From Gnetum montanum (Eukaryota > Streptophyta > Gnetopsida > Gnetales > Gnetaceae), in assembly GCA_015680685.1 (NCBI GenBank), contig MNCI01002273.1, positions 19,698 to 83,697 on the forward strand: 64,000 nt of DNA, read 5' to 3'. This document shows, piece after piece, positions 24,976-36,820 of the stretch. The notes under the pieces were generated by a model that did no database searches, was not told the DNA's origin, and saw only the letters and a list, made by a program, of their open reading frames with translations. The translations under genes and the position numbers were made by a program. Positions within the stretch are counted from its first letter, which is position 1, and each line of letters begins with the position of its first letter.

Positions 24976-25425
24976 CCGCCAGCATAATAGATGGTCCCCT
25001 GTGGGTTCTAAAAGTACGTTGCCATGTGACGTGCGAGGTATAACATGTTGTAAAAGTGATAGCATTGGTATTCTGGCATGTCCCAAATCTAGGCCAAATG
25101 CCTCAACCCTGTTGAGTATTGGCTAGACTCTCCTTCCTACCTGACGGTGGCCATCTTGTCGAAAAAGTATCCCAGGATGCCCCGATTAGCCCTTGGCAAC
25201 ATGGCCTCTATTATGCCGAATGCCTACTTCTTGTCTAAGAAAGACCTAACAACCACACTAAAATGGTTCAGAAGGAATTGTAGAAAGTCTTGTGCCCTTG
25301 CCTCGAACCAGACCGCTCGATCTCCCATGCGCAGTGGAGAAGGAGGAGCATTGGATATAGGTCTGCTCATGTGTTACAAGACACCCCCGAGATCCAAAAC
25401 GATTAGCCTAGATCTTGGCCTTGCC
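24976..25425 (-). pseudogene. Exon 2 of the opposite-strand gene: HAD/FCP1-like segment
   Basis: The phase from exon 1 (two leftover bases) joins this exon in the frame that reads LIVLDLGGVL, stop, HMSRPIS, then VWFEARAQDFLQFLLNHF, VVVRSFLDKK and a later WDMPEYQCYHFYN block. In FCP1/SCP-type phosphatases a strand ending in DLDxT or, in plant forms, DLNG is followed after 20-60 residues by R-P-G-x-x-x-F-L. Here the second Asp is Gly. Element E (end of window, minus) has VWF, then QEFLKFFLHHFSVMIWSHL; element D has VWFRNGALDFLSYLLQ near 37470. Confidence 0.6.
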
Positions 25426-26206
25426 CTACAAAATTCCATCAACAAAGGTTGGCATCACACTTAAATGGAATACACGTGTAACATAATCACTTCCAGCAAT
25501 CCATTAATCTAGCATAGCATAACCTTATACACATACATAGCGTAGCAAAGAAATGAGAGCCTGACATAGCGAAGACATGTGAACAGCTTAGCGTAACTGC
25601 AAAATGATTGGCGACATGCCCAAACAAAATACGTGTCGCAATGCCGCATCGCACATAGCCAAACCCTCCTAAAGGTTCTTATGTTACGACATGCTAGGGT
25701 CAAACAACTTAAGCTGCCCTAATGTCACTAGCATGATGACTGCAGCAATGGAAACCTGAATGGCCTTACAATGAAACCTTTGCACACCGGCCACGACCGA
25801 AAAGGAGGCCACAATGATGGAAAGGCTAAAATAAGGCAGCTACAGAAAATACAAATAGCAGAACAAATAGGATGAAAAAAAACCAGAGCGGAAAATAACA
25901 AGAGAAGCATAAAACAAAAAAAAAGGGGAGCAAAGATTGTATGAAAACTTACTGGGTCAATGACGTGCTCTCTCACACTGGGACATGTGCTTGTGGCATG
26001 CGTTTCAGAGCCTTTTTCGCCTCTCTGACCTTCACAAGAACCAGATGAGTCTTAGGAGCCATGGCCCTCCTTGTAGATTTACAACCTTCTTTATGAAAAT
26101 TCGTCTCACTAGTCAACTGCTTCGTGCTCTGAAATTGCCATATGCTCTAATGAGGGTCCTGCGCTCTTGTAGTGGAAATAGCAGAATTACCTGGATTTAA
26201 CCCCTG

Positions 26207-26212
26207 TTTATA
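26207..26212 (-). promoter_or_regulatory. TATA box of the opposite-strand gene, element A
   Basis: On the minus strand GGCTATAAACAGG lies about 145 bases upstream of the ATG at 26062. Element D has CCTATAAAAACA about 400 bases before its exon 1. Confidence 0.55.
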
Positions 26213-26959
26213 GCCACAAAGGCAAGGAGAGGAAACTTACCCCTTTCTCTCTCTGATTAATGCAGAGCATATCGAGCAGTGTAGCATGCTCGCCATGACA
26301 TCACAACACTATTAGCATTTAAACCTTGACATGTTTCAAACCAACTACTTCCCAAGGATGAAGAGAAAATATATAATAATACTTGTTTTCAAGTTTCAAT
26401 TAAAGGTTCAAAAAGACCTTAAACTAATGGGTCAAGTATAGTTGCGCCCTTCAAGGTCCAAAAAGGCCTCAAAATAGCAGTTTCGACCCATTACGTTCGT
26501 AGTCTGCAATGATGTTAACCTAACCATATCCTCACATCAGCAGTCACCTCGACCTCTTCCATAGGGGTAGTAGCACGTTTTCTAATAGTTTCATGATTCC
26601 ACCTCTCAGATTGGTAATTCAATACTCCTTGTACTCGCAATTTTCTTTATCATTGTTTTGCATATCAAGATTTCACACGATTACAATATGGCAGTATGAG
26701 ATGACACTAAACTAGCAGTTTGGCACTTGCGTTCCGACCGATACATGTTCCATTAACAATCCTACATTCTTGCATCTTGATAGTTCACCGCGATCCCAAA
26801 ATAGCAAGCTCTCAATCTTCATGTTGCCTCACTTAGCAAGTTGCATCTCGATGTTGCTTTGTAGATTTGTGTTTCCCCCAATCTCTAATGATCCTTACCC
26901 AGGCTTTCGTCTTGTGATGACAGGTTAAGCAAGATATGGGACTCCATCGCACCCTTTTT
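26213..26959. other. Spacer between opposite-strand gene and pol, element A
   Basis: Divergent interval: the minus-strand gene leaves to the left and pol to the right. It contains copies of the motif TTAAACTAGC or close variants (near 26425 and 26705). No gene is visible. TTAGCAG at 26971-26977 could be a splice acceptor for pol. Confidence 0.5.
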
Positions 26960-29900
26960 ATGCCTTTAATATTAGCAGGGCCACAAGGCAAGTTCGCGAG
27001 GTAGTTGAACCCCGACATCATCAACTGGGGGTTGACTACAATTGACACTGTAGCTGCCTTGGAGATATTCCCAAATTGGCCTAGACACCTAGTCCAAGCC
27101 TTAGATTTAGAGGCCAGGGATGTAACCGAAGATCCTCTTGTAGAAATACCTGTGACCACATCAAAGGGAGAGGTAAAGACATTAAGACTCAGCTCCCTCC
27201 TAGACACACAAACACATGAAGGCGTAGTTAAAGGTTTGCAGGATCACATCGATGTCTTCGCATGGTTGTATAGTGACATGCTAGGTTTGGATCCATGGTT
27301 GATTCAGCATAATATTGTCCTAGGCCCACACATAAAGGTAGTCCAACAAAAAGCTCATAAAATTAAGCCAAAGATCGCACTAGCCATGAAGGATGAAATC
27401 ACTAAGTTATACCAAGCAGGTTTCATCCACGCAGTCAACTATTTAGAGTGGGTATCCAACATCGTTGTGGTTTCAAAGAAAATAGGAGGAATATGAATAT
27501 GTATAGACTTCCAAGATTTGAATAAGGCAATGATCAAAGATAATTTCCCACTCTTGAGCATCAATCAGCTCATCGACACTAGGGCTGATCATGCTCTGTT
27601 ATCCTTCATGGATGGTTTCTCCGGATACAACCAAATCCACATCAACCTAGAGCACTAGCTGTCAAAAATCTTCATGACTCCATGGGGAACCTTTTGCTAT
27701 ACCATGATGCCTTTTGGGCTCAAGAACGCTGGAGCAAACTACCAGTGAGCCATGACTTACATCTTCAGTGATTACATCCTAGAAGCTTTAAACGACTACG
27801 TAGACGATATAGCAGTTAAATCCAACGCAGCAACTGACCACCCTCGTGATTTAGGGTAGTCCTCAAATGTTGCCGAGTGCATGATCTATGCCTCAACCTA
27901 AAGAAGTGCATCTATGGGGTAAGAACTGGACACATGCTAGGGTTCGTAGTATTAGAAGTAGGAATGTAGGTGGACCCTGACAAAGTCAAGGCCATCGTTA
28001 ACCTAGCGTGCCCCAAAAATCTTAAAGATTTATGCAGTTTACAAGGAAGAGTGCAATTCATCCATAGGTTTATAGCAAGATTGATCAATAAGTTACATCC
28101 CATGCAACATCTTTTAAAAAAGGGGGTTAACTTCGAATGGACGACTTAATGTCAACAAGCCTTCAACAACCTGAAGGAAGAGCTCTCATGTCTCCCAACT
28201 ATGCATTCACCACACGATGATAAACCATTTTTCATCTTCCTTGCCACCTCCAATATGTCTATCACTGCACTATTGTGTCAAAAATGGGATGATAGCTCTA
28301 AGATACTAGTATACTATTTGAGTCAAACACTAGTAGCACATGAGACAAGGTACAACGAAGTAGAAAGGAATTGCCTAGCCCTAGTATTCGCATTGAAAAA
28401 GTGGCGACACTATATGTTCTGTAGCACAACTAATATCATTTGCAAAAGCAACGTACTCTGGGTTATGACCAACAACTTGTATGAAAGTAGCAGGATAGCT
28501 TGATGGAAAGCAATAACCACAGAATTTGATCTACGCTACATGAGTCAATCATCGACGAAGGGTCAAGCGATAGCAACACAACTCACAACTTTGTCGATCG
28601 ATGATTAGGTGACCATAGACCCCGAATTCCCAGACGAATACATTAGCAATGTCCACATTGTCCTGTCACATCTTGAGGATGTACTACATTTCGACGGTGC
28701 ATCCATTGTGTGAGGAAGTAGCGCCACTGCCATAATCAGGCTCTCCTCGGGGGAAATGCATCCATTTGCTTACCAACTTGCGTTCCCCTATACCAACAAC
28801 ATGGCAGAGTACAAGGGGCTGCTCAAAGGCCTCTTAATTTACCAAAAGTTACACATACAATACTTGGCCATTTGGGGAGATTCCCAATTAGTGGTGAATC
28901 AGGTCACTGAGGTCTAAGCCTGCAAGGCTATGCACCTACAACCTTACTGCGATCTAGCGAAAATCTTACTGAAGCGATTCGCAACCATAGACGTGCAACA
29001 TGTGCCATGCAAAGAAAATGCCATAGAAGATGCCCTGGCTACCCTCACGTTAAACATCCCATCCCATTCCCTGGAAAACATGCCAACCTTGATTATAGAA
29101 TGTATAGAACCTATCACTCAAGAAAAACACGTGGCATCTATCAGTGCCACAGATACCCAGGAGTGGTACATCAATATCAAGGCTTATCTATAGCATGGAG
29201 AGCCCCCAGAAAGGTTGACATCCACTCAAAAGGATGCAAATCACAAATGTGCCCGACAGTATGTACTCATGGAAAATGACGCCCTCTGCCGATGTTCCTA
29301 CGTTGGGGTATTGTTGGTGTGCTTGGGTGGCGAGCAAATGTAGAAAGTAGTTAATGAGGTACATGAGGGACTGTGTGGTAGACACATAGTGCCCAGGGCT
29401 ATGGCTGCTAAAATCAGATGCTTAGGATACTACTAGCATCACATGGAATGTGACTGCTTGTCAAAAGTCAAAACATGTGACATGTGCCAAAGATATGCAA
29501 ATCTCATACAGATAGCACCTACTGAGCTACATCCTACGTAAATCACGTGGCCCTTCCAATGATGGGTATTAGACCTCATAGGGCCTATCACACCTAAATC
29601 CTCCGTAGGGCATAGCTTCATTATCACTGCCACAGAGTACTTTACCAAGTGGGTGGAAGCTATTCCCCTAAGGACAACGACATCTCAGCAAATATGCCAT
29701 TTCATCCTTGATAACATAGTAACTAGGTTTGGGCTTCCGATGATTATTGTAACCGACAATGGTCCATAATTTAGCAATGCGGAGACTTGAACCTTCTGTA
29801 GTAATTTAGGCATTAAACAATCATTTTCTTCCCCTTATTATCTACAGGCGAATGGGTAGGCAGAGGCTACAAATAAGTCCATCATCAACTTGCTGAAGTG

Positions 29901-30405
29901 GATTCTTAACAATAGCAAGAGGCGGTGGCACGAGCAAATACTCTACGTCCTGTGGGCTTACAGGACGATGTGCAGAACTGCAACAAGTAAGATCCCTTAT
30001 AGTCTTATTTATGGATATGAAGCTATGCTGCCTCTTGAGTCGTAGGTACCATCGCTTTGGATGATCCTCGCAGACGTCATGATTGAAGGCTAGAACAACG
30101 GATTGCGCATCATCCACCTCGATTTAGTGGAGGAGGAGTGCACGCAGATGTTGAAACGCATTGAGCACTACCAAAGTAAGCAATGACAGAAGCACTATGT
30201 AGACCTACACTGGCGACCAGTGCAGAAGGGAGACCTCGTCCTCAAGGCTACACGTGAACACGTGAGAAAATTCTTAGGGAACTAGGAAGGCCCTTACGTA
30301 GTTACCAAAGCCTTCGGGAATGGAGCCTTCAAGCTAGAAGACATGAACGACAACGAGCTCGCCATCTTGGTGAACCACTCGTACCTTAAGCTATACTACA
30401 TTTGA
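26960..30405 (+). pseudogene. pol: pol: reverse transcriptase, RNase H, second RNase H, integrase (element A)
   Basis: The RT runs to about 28100 with ICIDFQDLNKA, LSFMDGFSGYNQIHI, FGLKNAGANYQ and the catalytic NDYVDDIAVKS (27795-27827). One frameshift near 27856 is followed by a single frame to the end. RNase H 1 (28200-28530) is the usual gypsy type. A second RNase H (28680-29050, with HFDGAS, NNMAEYKGL, GDSQLVVNQV) is the archaeal-type domain known from the Tat lineage. Integrase has an HHCC finger (HEGLCGRH...CDMC), then D (VLDLIGPI), D (VTDNGP) and E (NG-stop-AEATN). The ORF ends YLKLYYI, stop. About twenty in-frame stops inactivate it. An ATG at 26960 is the earliest start I see. Confidence 0.9.
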
Positions 30406-31616
30406 AGCACTATAGCAACAGTACCGAGCACTGTCTGCTACGACGTTAAGCTGGTGTTGACATCGAGCACCATCTGCAATGACGATAAACTAGCAGCACT
30501 GAGCAGTGTTCGCTACAATGATAAAATGGCATGTACAGTCCGTTGGGACATTAAACCAGCATAGCGGTCTACTGAGACCTTAAACCAGCACACTGTCTAC
30601 CAAGATCTTAAACTGGGTTTGCAACATACCTCCAGCACACACTAGCACTAGCCACACATCGGGCAAGTAGACATGATGCTAATGCCTGGGTGGGTCACCA
30701 TAGCTCTGGAACGTAGTTCATGATGCACTAAGAACCCAATCTGAAACATGCATAATGTCGCCACCCTAGGCATCATGTTGACTCTTTGAAGATGCCGCAT
30801 GACATCATATTGGCTCTTCAAAACTCCCGTTGCCATGATCCAGTGTCTCAACAGTGGTTCTGGAGTAGTTCTCGCATCTGGAGTGATGGCAGTATTGTGG
30901 CCTAGCTACAATACTATTGCTCCTTCATCCTACCAATGCCTGGGTTTGCAAAATTGTTAGCTGTGTGGTGACTGCTCCCACTGTTGAACCAGGAATGCAA
31001 ACCACTGGCAGTTAATCCAGAGCATCTGCACCCACAAACAACTCCTGACACCTTAAGGACCAGCTCCACCACGTTGATGCTGCCAAGGTTACTGTTGGCC
31101 TTCCTACTTTGGACACCTTGCACCAGTTTAGGTGTCTAAGATTAACATCAATGGCAGTAGCTAGCAAAACCTTTGCCCTCACAAGCATGTTTTGCCATAG
31201 CAGCAAATGCTACCGTGTCATGAAGTGAGTGCCTCGAGTAGCCTAGCCACTACAGAGTGAAAACTCCCAAGGTGCACGTAACACAGATCGCTGCATGGAA
31301 CACCTTCATAGATAGGTCAAAACCCTTCACGTATGTAATGCACCTCATCCCATGAGGAAAAAACCTATCCTACAAGAGGTTGAAGAATAGCACCAACTAA
31401 AGATGGAAATGCAGATGAGTTCCTTAGAGTACTTCAATGAGGGACTCTGCTAAAAATGATCTTCGCTCTCTACCTTAACCTCTACACAATCAATGCAACA
31501 CTCTGAAGTGTGGTCAAGCAACGTTTGACGCTCACCAAACGATAGCCTTAGCAGTTCGCTTGCAGTGGTGTTTCGTATTCTTTGCCGATGTCCATCGAGC
31601 ACATTCCCCAGACATC
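30406..31616 (+). other. 3' untranslated region of element A with short repeats
   Basis: From about 30430 to 30620 a ~35-bp degenerate repeat recurs (GCACTGTCTGCTACGACGTT, GCAATGACGATAAACTAGCA, GACCTTAAACCAGCACACTG). The remaining ~1 kb shows no gene. Confidence 0.6.
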
Positions 31617-31632
31617 GACAAAGAGGGGCCAA
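31617..31632 (+). other. Polypurine tract, element A
   Basis: GACAAAGAGGGGCCAA ends at the base before the TG of the 3' LTR. Confidence 0.75.
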
Positions 31633-33352
31633 TGAAACACCTCAAAAAATACGAGGTCATCCTGGCTTCACCAGGCCTTGCAATCTGCGCAACACCATGG
31701 CCGTTCTTTAGGAGGAGAACGCTTTGAGTTTGGGCTGACCAGTTCGGCAAATTTTCTACTTTAGGTGTCAACAGGTTCTAAGGGTTACCCCACCTGGTCA
31801 CCTAAGCAGCCTGCTTGGTCGACAGTCTACTCAAAAACAACGCTGAGTTGGCAGCAACACTCTGGGTGCACGAAAAACAGTTCGGTAAGTTTTCTAAGTT
31901 GTGAAGTTGGCTATGCTACACTATGTTGTGTAGCGTAGCATGCTTTAGGAAACAATTGCAGAACGTAACATGACATCAGATGTAAGATAGCCTCCTTGCC
32001 CAGTTTCCAATCCTACGACGATGTCCCTTTCTGTTAGGAAGTGATGGACTATGTCTGCTACTACGCTATGCTGAGCTACAAGGCATAGCAAGGTGTAGCA
32101 ATCCTATAGAAGAGATAGAAAGCAACTCGAAGGGAAAGAATGGCAAAGGACGCAAGCCTTACACCACAGAAAACAAAGTCTAGCAAATTGATAGAGTTTT
32201 CGCGGCTAAGGACAGTTGCTACACTACGCTATGTTACGTAGTGTAGCATAGCATAGCAAAAATGCAATACAGGCATTGACGCCATGCCATGCAAAACATG
32301 CTACGTTGCAATGAATAGCAAGGTATGAAGGTGGTTGCATGACATCAAGACATCTCACTGAACCGCTGGCATGCATCCCTAAGTACTTATAGCGCAACAA
32401 CAGCATGGCAGGTCCATAGTTGCAACGCTCACAACGATCATGAGCATAATGGTTATGTTGGCATGTGTGGCACGAGCAAGTTAGCGGAAATCCAGAGCAT
32501 GTGGTGTCTAGACTATCCCTCCTGCATGCCCTCAGTCCTATAAATACCCTGACGGACAACATTCAAAGGACTTTTACTTTTACTTTGGACTTTTCGGACT
32601 TCTGGAGTTTGGCTCTCTCTCGAACTAAGATCTTCTTTTCAGACCTTGAAAGAGGTCCTTTGTTCCCTGTGGGCCTTCTCTTTCTCTAGTTCTAATTTTC
32701 TCTTCGATTCTAGTTCGGCTATTCTCGAAATATTTGGCCTCCTAGAAACCTTTCGGGCTGGCGCTCTCTCTAATCTAGTGGCACGTATTGTAAAGTTCTA
32801 TTGAGCATTGCAAATAGCATCTATTCCTGGTTGGCTTTCCATTTTTTCCTCACCTTTTCTTCTACCACCTTAGTAGAATCTTGCAGTATGAGTCCCGAAG
32901 TCTACACCTAAGTACCCAAGCTATTTGCTTAACACATTTGGGTTGCTCCCAAGGCCTCTGCAATACGTCACGTTGTGCAACCGGTTGTGCCGATTTCGAG
33001 CAAGAAAAATTTGTAGCTTCAAAGTGGTGCATTCCCTTAACTATGCTTTATTTTTTTTCATAGTATTATTGCATGCTGCATTATTTTCCATTTTTCCTAG
33101 TTTCAAACATCATTTTGTTGTTGTTTATCTGTTCCTCGGTTCATCATTTTGCATTTTGTTCCTATTTTAATACATCCGTTGCAAAAAGCTATATAGACAT
33201 TGACGTAAGTCCTTCTTTGATCAACCAGACCATTCAGGGTGTCCTATATCCGTGCGCATTCCCAACACGGCCCTCCCATGGGTATGGGGTCAAGACTATC
33301 ATGTCCGCTAATCTCTTGGTGTTTCCAGCCATCGATGTTTTCGGTCGCAACA
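31633..33352 (+). repeat. 3' LTR of element A
   Basis: 1720 bp, the same length as the 5' LTR, TGAAAC...GCAACA. Its TATA box is near 32537-32547. The 120-codon ORF at 33073-33435 runs from the LTR into element B and is not a gene. Confidence 0.92.
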
Positions 33353-33357
33353 AAAAA
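33353..33357. other. Right target-site duplication of element A
   Basis: AAAAA against AAGAA on the left, one transition. Confidence 0.7.
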
Positions 33358-33850
33358 GTTTGTAGATTCATACTAGATAATAGAGTAATTGGTTTTGGCA
33401 TATCATTAATCATAATTATAGATAAAGGACCATAGTTTAGTAGCCAATAAACACAAGCCTTTTGTCAAGAACTAAGCATTAAGCATTCCTCTTCTTCACC
33501 ATACTATCCTCAAGCCAATGGAAAAGTTGTAGCTAGCAACTAGGTTATCATCAACTTTCTCAAAAATATGTTGAACAAAAATAGACACAAGTGGCATGGG
33601 TGGCTTATCCATGCACTTTGGTCCTATAGGACTATCTTTTGAACTACAAGTATCTTCACCATGTATAGCGTTATTTATAGATCTAAAGTTGTTTTGCCTC
33701 TTGAATTATAGGTTTCGTTGCCAAGAGTGGATCTATTTGACTTCATCAACAATGAAAAAAACAAGAAGTTGCATACCATTGATCTTGATTTAGTGAAAGA
33801 GCATCAAATTCAAATGCTTGCTTACATTGAAAGATACTTGTAACACCTAA
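33358..33850 (+). pseudogene. pol: Integrase C-terminal half, element B (3' part)
   Basis: Reading resumes with VCRFILDN, matching ICHFILDN of element A, then reaches IIIIDKGP, where the catalytic-region D-N-G-P has become D-K-G-P, and PYYPQANGKVVAS, where the third catalytic residue (E) is lost. It continues through VLPLEL to VKEHQIQMLAYIERYL and then dissolves. Together with 5535-6450 this is one gene, broken by element A. Confidence 0.85.
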
Positions 33851-36800
33851 AACATTTGGTTGCTAAAACACTAAAAATCCCAGGTGAAGTAGTTTAACTT
33901 TGAATCCAAAGGACCTTTGAGAAGAGGCATCGAAATACCCTGGATGGTCTTTTTGATCATCCAGGGACTTTAAAATTGTAAAATAGTGTAAAATAATTGA
34001 ATAAAAATTGCATATCTAACCAAGAGAAGCACGAAAAAAGAATTATACAAAACATGAACTACAAATTTTATTGAAAATAAAAGTAGTTGCAAATATAAAA
34101 TGTTCAAATGAGTACAATTTTTTTATGCTTAAAATGCAAAAAGAGTTGTGTGAGAAGTGGTTGTAGTCCTAGTGAAACTAGCAAAATGCTTCTTGCAATA
34201 AGCTCCATGATCTAGGCACTTCAATGTTCCACTATCAAAACTCTTTGTTAGTTCTTAGGTAGGATCTACTGCATTGGTTGAAAAATAAGTAAGATAATTG
34301 TTTGATTTTTTGGTGTGGAAAAATTGCTTTGAGAGTCTCCAATGCTTAGCCAATTACTATTTTACAAAAAAATTCCTTTCAAATTGTTAGAATTTTTGTT
34401 TAAATAGGTTGTTGGTGTTTAATGTTTTGATGAAAGTTTCTTTTCATGATTGCTGACAAATTGAAATCATGTGCAAGTGTGGTAGGCTTTCAACTCTAGC
34501 ATAGTTTTTATTTATGATAAGTTTTGATATCCCAAAGGCACCAAAACCATGATTGTTACCATCAATAGTAATATGACCTTTCCAAATATGCTAGCTTCTT
34601 TTACCAATGTTGGCCTTGTGGAAGAAACACTAGAGTTGTTAGAAAAATAAAAATCCCAACCATTGCTATGTTGGCTTTATAGGACCATGTTGAGAGTTGT
34701 GGCAACTACGCTAGCCATTATTGGGAAAATGAAAATTAAACACCATCAATGGTAGGGGTAGGTGGTTACAACATAGTTGAGGCTATACCTCAACAAGAAC
34801 CCATGAAAATGCCAATTTTGATAGTATAAAAGATATTTCTAACCTTATCAAGCCAAAATATAGGCATGGTATGACTTTTTCACTTGGGGAGTAAGGCTAT
34901 GATAACTTATGAGGCATTTTTTCAGTTCCAAAAGTTAAGGTATGTGAAATTATATCCCATGGATTACAATCTTTACATTTTACAATAAAATTCCAACCTC
35001 AGGTTTGATGGTAAAGGTTACAATTTGCAACATGAGATTTCTTGGTGGTGTTTCATTGGCCCCTCTTTATTGATGTTTGGATGATTGACCTAAGAGACAT
35101 CAACAAAGAATACAAAACATCACTGCATCTCCATTACCAACATTTCCTCTCCATTCTTAATTTAGTAGCATTGAACCATGCCAAAGAGTGCTTGTGATGA
35201 TGAGAAAGGTTACAATGAGTTAATATAGGTTGAATGCTTTATTTGATCATGATAAAATCATCACAAGGTTAACAATGAGTTTCAAACATTGACATCATGG
35301 TCATGGTGATGGCACTAACATGTTTGCTAATCGATGTGGCCTTTGTGCACTATACTTAAAAGTGTTGGTTATTTGGCAATGTTGTTGAGGAGCAAACACT
35401 TTGCCCCAAGTCATTTTTGGTTGTGAGGCTCCTCCCTTTACATGTTTGAAGCCATTTATTTGTCTTTTTGGTCTTCACTAGCCTTTAGACTTCTTGGCAA
35501 TTTTCTTTTCCATTTCTTCTTCTTCTTTTTTGCTAGGGGAAACCTTCAGTGGGTTTCATTACCAAGGCCAGGTTTGACTTGGTTTTTCCATTGAATGAGA
35601 TGTGTTACATCCAATGGACTTGATGGTGAAGCATAATGAAGGAGATGTCAAATGGTCATAATGCATGAGTGTCCAACATAGGTCAACATTGTTATTCAGT
35701 ATAAGGAAGGTTATAATTAGGCTACAAGATAGTGGCTCAAGGATGAGAATGGGAGTAATATGAAAGAAGAAATCTTGGCATGACATGATAAGCTAACCAA
35801 ATATTATGCATCTTGATCAGATGTTAACTTTATACCATCATGAGTTGCATCTTTGTGATGAATTTAGGCTTCATTCTACAAGCACAACTCTAAGAGGACA
35901 AGAAAATAAGACAAAGAAAACATGTTGTTACAAGATAATGCATAGGGCCATATGGGACAACTAGTAGACTAGGTCACCCTAGGGCACTATTGTTACAACA
36001 TAGAGATCCTTGTGATGTGCATTGGATTCACAAAGCTTTGTAGTTCATTCTTGATGCCAGACAAGAAGAGATAGAGAGAGAGCATGTAGGCATGTTTGTT
36101 GTAGACCATCGGAGTCATCAACATCAGTCATTCATTGCAACCTATCAACAATGGTAAGAAACACTACAAGGAAACATGTAGGGCTATGTAATGGCTTTAA
36201 TGTTGTCTTGTAAGGGTTTGATAATGTTTTGAGCAAGCACAAATTCTAGTGAGGAACTTGGTTCTATGTGTTTTCTTCTTACCATTTGGTCTAGATGGGA
36301 ACTTTGACTAAGGGATCCTCTATGATGTTTCTAGATTCACACTCAATGAACAACAGGCTATTTCAGGGTGTTATATCTATATAGTAAAATGGTTTCAAGC
36401 TTAAGGTTTGGGTGTGTAGGGTCAACTCAGTCTAAAAACATCCCAAGAGGAACCCATTTAGGCTTTAAGGCTAGTCAAATTTGGTTCTTCATCCTCCTAG
36501 CTCAACTTGTATGAAAACATAAGCATATAAAGTGGCACCTATGCAATAAAATGATTAAATAATGTCAAAGTAATATAAAATACTTTAGTAATGATGCATA
36601 AATGAGTCAAAGCATACTAAATCAAAGGTCAAACAAGGTTTTAATGTGGTCAAAAAAGGTTATATGGAATAGGTTAAAGAGAATAAGATGAAACAAAGGC
36701 TAAATGATGTGGAATGGGATCAAATGAAGGCTAAATGATGGTTTAAGCTCCATGAAATTGTGTCAAATGATGTCAAATAAGGCCTTAGTGATCTCAAATG
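33851..36800. other. Strongly decayed DNA, probably element D 5' or antisense-gene remnants
   Basis: AT-rich. Some minus-strand stretches (for example around 35560-35786) may be late exons of the element D opposite-strand gene, but I could not align them securely. Confidence 0.3.
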
Positions 36801-36820
36801 ATGTTAAATGGTGTCCAAGT

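Larger units (their letters stand above)
13564..26062 (-). pseudogene. Seven-exon opposite-strand gene of element A (HAD/FCP1-like plus coiled coil), decayed
   Basis: I reconstruct exons 26062-25953, 25425-24976, 24892-24612, 24518-23472, 23390-22791, 14600-13780 and 13698-13564, each bordered by GT...AG. Joined, they give 3444 nt in one frame (about 1,147 codons) interrupted only by stops that look like CAG, CAA or CGA transitions. Exon 2 has LIVLDLGGVL followed by VWFEARAQDFLQFLLNHF, the arrangement of the HAD-superfamily FCP1/NLI-interacting phosphatase fold, though motif I reads DLGG rather than DxDx. Exon 5 has an acidic run (EEEKDEEEGDEE); exon 6 is charged and helix-rich. The intron between exons 5 and 6 holds element C. 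Relatives occur in elements D and E. I cannot name the protein; the phosphatase link is an inference from motif order. Confidence 0.75.
6451..33352 (+). mobile_element. Element A: Tat/Ogre-like Ty3/gypsy LTR retrotransposon, nested copy
   Basis: Two LTRs of identical length (1720 bp, TGAAAC...CAACA) enclose a PBS, gag-protease, a tandem array, a seven-exon opposite-strand gene, RT/RNase H/second RNase H/integrase, and a purine tract. Without the 8085-bp element C inside it the element is about 18.8 kb, an Ogre-like size. The double RNase H and the lack of a chromodomain place it in the Tat lineage. The LTRs differ mostly by transitions, roughly 8-10% in the stretches I compared by eye. Stops and at least two frameshifts make it inactive. 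Confidence 0.9.
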
